A stretch of 5,800 nucleotides of DNA from Acidobacteria bacterium AH-259-G07 (lineage in GTDB: Bacteria; Acidobacteriota; UBA6911; RPQK01; JADFOI01), in NCBI GenBank assembly GCA_027717925.1, contig JALLON010000177.1, forward strand, positions 1 through 5,800. Reading direction: 5' to 3'. This document shows positions 4,786 through 5,800 of the stretch, piece by piece. Position 1 is the first letter of the stretch, and each line of letters opens with the position of its first letter. The translations under genes and the position numbers were made by a program. The notes below the pieces were generated by a model. That model was not told the origin of the DNA. It searched no databases and saw only the letters and a program-made list of their open reading frames with translations.

Positions 4786-5523
4786 TCACTCGCTGTAAAC
4801 TTTCCTGCGTGCTTGGCTAAGATCTCTTGTTTCAATAAGCTTTATCATAGAAGCTTGCAAAGCATCGCTTGGTTCAACCGTTGCTGTCTTCTCCAGTTCG
4901 ATAGCGAATTCCGCACCATCAATGCCTGTGATTGTTGCTCTGAATTGATTGAGAAAAGTGGCATCTGTTGGCACTTCAGGGTACTCAAGTAAAACAAAGC
5001 CTGTGATTGGGATGTGAGGCTCTACGCTTCGATTGAATAGTAGTTGATCTAACAAATCTAATTGGAGCAGACTTGCACTCGAAAAATTGTCGTTCGCAAT
5101 GCGATAAATATCTCTACCGAAAGTGCTTAACCTTATCAGCTTAACCCAGTTTTCATCCGATGTTTGCGACTCTATAGCTATTCCAGCAAGCATTACAGGA
5201 TGCGCCTGTCTATTCGTAATGCGCAGAGACAAAGCCACATTAGCTGGTGAAATAATGTAGTTATCACCAGTCAGGTAGCCCATCCAGAATCCGCTACCAA
5301 CCTCGCGTCTGTCACTCCTAAACGTTGCCATTATTGAAGCTTGGAAAGGACTTTCAACAACGACGGGATTTTCCTTTGCATACTCTCTGCCGATTAACCA
5401 CCATATACCGCCAACCCCTACGGCGGTTAGAATCATTACAATTATGAGAGATAAAATGGGATACGGAGCACCAACATAGCCGTAAAGAAGCTTCAATAGT
5501 TCCATGGGATGGTATTTTCTCAT
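4786..5523 (-). CDS. Single-pass membrane protein of unknown function (245 aa)
   Basis: The product has a short N-terminus (MRKYHPMELLKLLYGYV), one strongly hydrophobic segment at about residues 22-45 ending in GGIWWLIGREY, and a 200-residue outer or cytoplasmic domain. That domain looks rich in beta strands (NYIISPANVALSLRITN near 88-104, then PVMLAGIAIES, IPITGFVLLEYPE and FRATITGIDG) and ends in a basic helix. I recognise no named family. An immunoglobulin-like or similar beta-sandwich sensor domain is a guess. The start at 5523 is supported by AAGGGG six bases upstream. A second ATG at 5505 lacks such a site. The gene is first in a minus-strand cluster leading to the kinase fragment, which suggests a signalling role. 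That is context only. Confidence 0.8.
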   Translation of the reverse strand: MRKYHPMELLKLLYGYVGAPYPILSLIIVMILTAVGVGGIWWLIGREYAKENPVVVESPFQASIMATFRSDRREVGSGFWMGYLTGDNYIISPANVALSLRITNRQAHPVMLAGIAIESQTSDENWVKLIRLSTFGRDIYRIANDNFSSASLLQLDLLDQLLFNRSVEPHIPITGFVLLEYPEVPTDATFLNQFRATITGIDGAEFAIELEKTATVEPSDALQASMIKLIETRDLSQARRKVYSE

Positions 5524-5537
5524 GACCGTCCCCTTGG

Positions 5538-5575
5538 ATCACGTATATAATCACGTCCAGTTCTTTTCAAGAACT
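5538..5575 (-). promoter_or_regulatory. Control region of the membrane protein gene: repeats around TATATA and an inverted repeat
   Basis: Two exact direct copies of ATCACGT (5538-5544 and 5550-5556, plus strand) flank and overlap TATATA (minus strand 5549-5544), a -10 candidate. Upstream, AGTTCTT (5559-5565) and AAGAACT (5569-5575) form a perfect inverted repeat with a 3-base centre that covers a TTGAAA -35 candidate (5570-5565). The 15-base spacing between the boxes is short for sigma-70, so the promoter may need an activator or be weak. Transcription would begin about 15 bases before the start codon. Operator use is inferred from symmetry and position. Confidence 0.4.
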
Positions 5576-5677
5576 CTACCCGATCAGCCAAAGCGAAACT
5601 CCCGACGCTGAGTCTCTACTGAGAATGTTCGTTAACTGATCTGAAACAACAATATTGATTTTGAAAAGGATTTTCTG

Positions 5678-5800
5678 ATGGAACGCGACAAGATCATCCA
5701 GAAGCTGCAAGGTCTCTACCAGACTCGTGGGGGACAGGTTTGGGCCACCGTGTTTGCGAGAGCCCCCTACAATGGTGGGAGCAACTTGGTTTGCCTTCTC
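5678..5800 (+). CDS. 5' end of an unidentified gene (41 codons visible)
   Basis: An ATG at 5678 preceded by AAAAGGA (5664-5670) at 7-base spacing opens a frame that stays open to the window edge. It begins MERDKIIQKLQGLYQTRGG, probably a short amphipathic helix, and continues with the small-residue-rich stretch ARAPYNGGSNLVCLL. There is no signal peptide in the visible part. I do not recognise the family and too little is present to suggest a function. It is transcribed away from the membrane protein gene, with 154 bases between the two starts. Confidence 0.6.
   Translation, partial: MERDKIIQKLQGLYQTRGGQVWATVFARAPYNGGSNLVCLL

Noticed and set aside
1..5800. CRISPR array or complete mobile element
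   Set aside because: No regularly spaced repeat-spacer pattern is present and no transposase, integrase or terminal inverted repeats of an insertion sequence could be found.

Overview
This looks like chromosomal DNA from an uncultured, probably Gram-negative-type environmental bacterium. The support is indirect: base composition near 50% G+C by eye, strong Shine-Dalgarno sites, a Sec-type export signal, and a serine hydrolase/TPR protein and a Ser/Thr-kinase-like gene of kinds common in soil and sediment bacteria. No gene allows a firm phylum call. Acidobacteriota- or Methylomirabilota-like lineages are only a guess.

Left part (1-3200). A possible 3' end of an upstream gene and two hairpins precede a membrane-anchored class I SAM-dependent methyltransferase (162-827, +). 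It converges on a large exported serine hydrolase of the class C beta-lactamase/PBP family with a C-terminal TPR region (954-3059, -). That gene has a clear Shine-Dalgarno site and a good promoter candidate. The two genes are not co-transcribed and no shared pathway is evident.

Middle part (about 3200-3845). No complete gene is visible. It holds a cysteine-containing open frame that may be a gene remnant (-), the exact 5' half of a tRNA-Lys(UUU) gene that stops at the end of the anticodon loop, two tandem TCTCACACAG-type repeat pairs on either side of it, a series of helically phased T-tracts, a 9-bp inverted repeat and a 15-bp palindrome. Together these look like the remains of a site-specific recombination (attachment) region, although no integrase gene lies in the window.

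Right part (3846-5800). A small soluble protein of unknown function (3846-4166, +) is followed, with an ATGA overlap, by a possible 40-residue peptide. Converging from the right is a minus-strand cluster: a single-pass membrane protein of unknown function (5523 to 4786), a short frame broken by an apparent +1 frameshift (4763 to 4670), and the N-terminal piece of a Ser/Thr protein kinase (4666 to 4268) that keeps the glycine loop and a candidate catalytic lysine but lacks the rest of the kinase domain. A divergent intergenic region with a 17-bp inverted-repeat element and 7-bp direct repeats around a TATATA box separates the cluster from the start of another, unidentified gene (5678 to the window end, +). 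The kinase cluster looks like a decayed signalling operon next to a rearrangement-prone site. This is inference from gene layout and broken frames, not proof.
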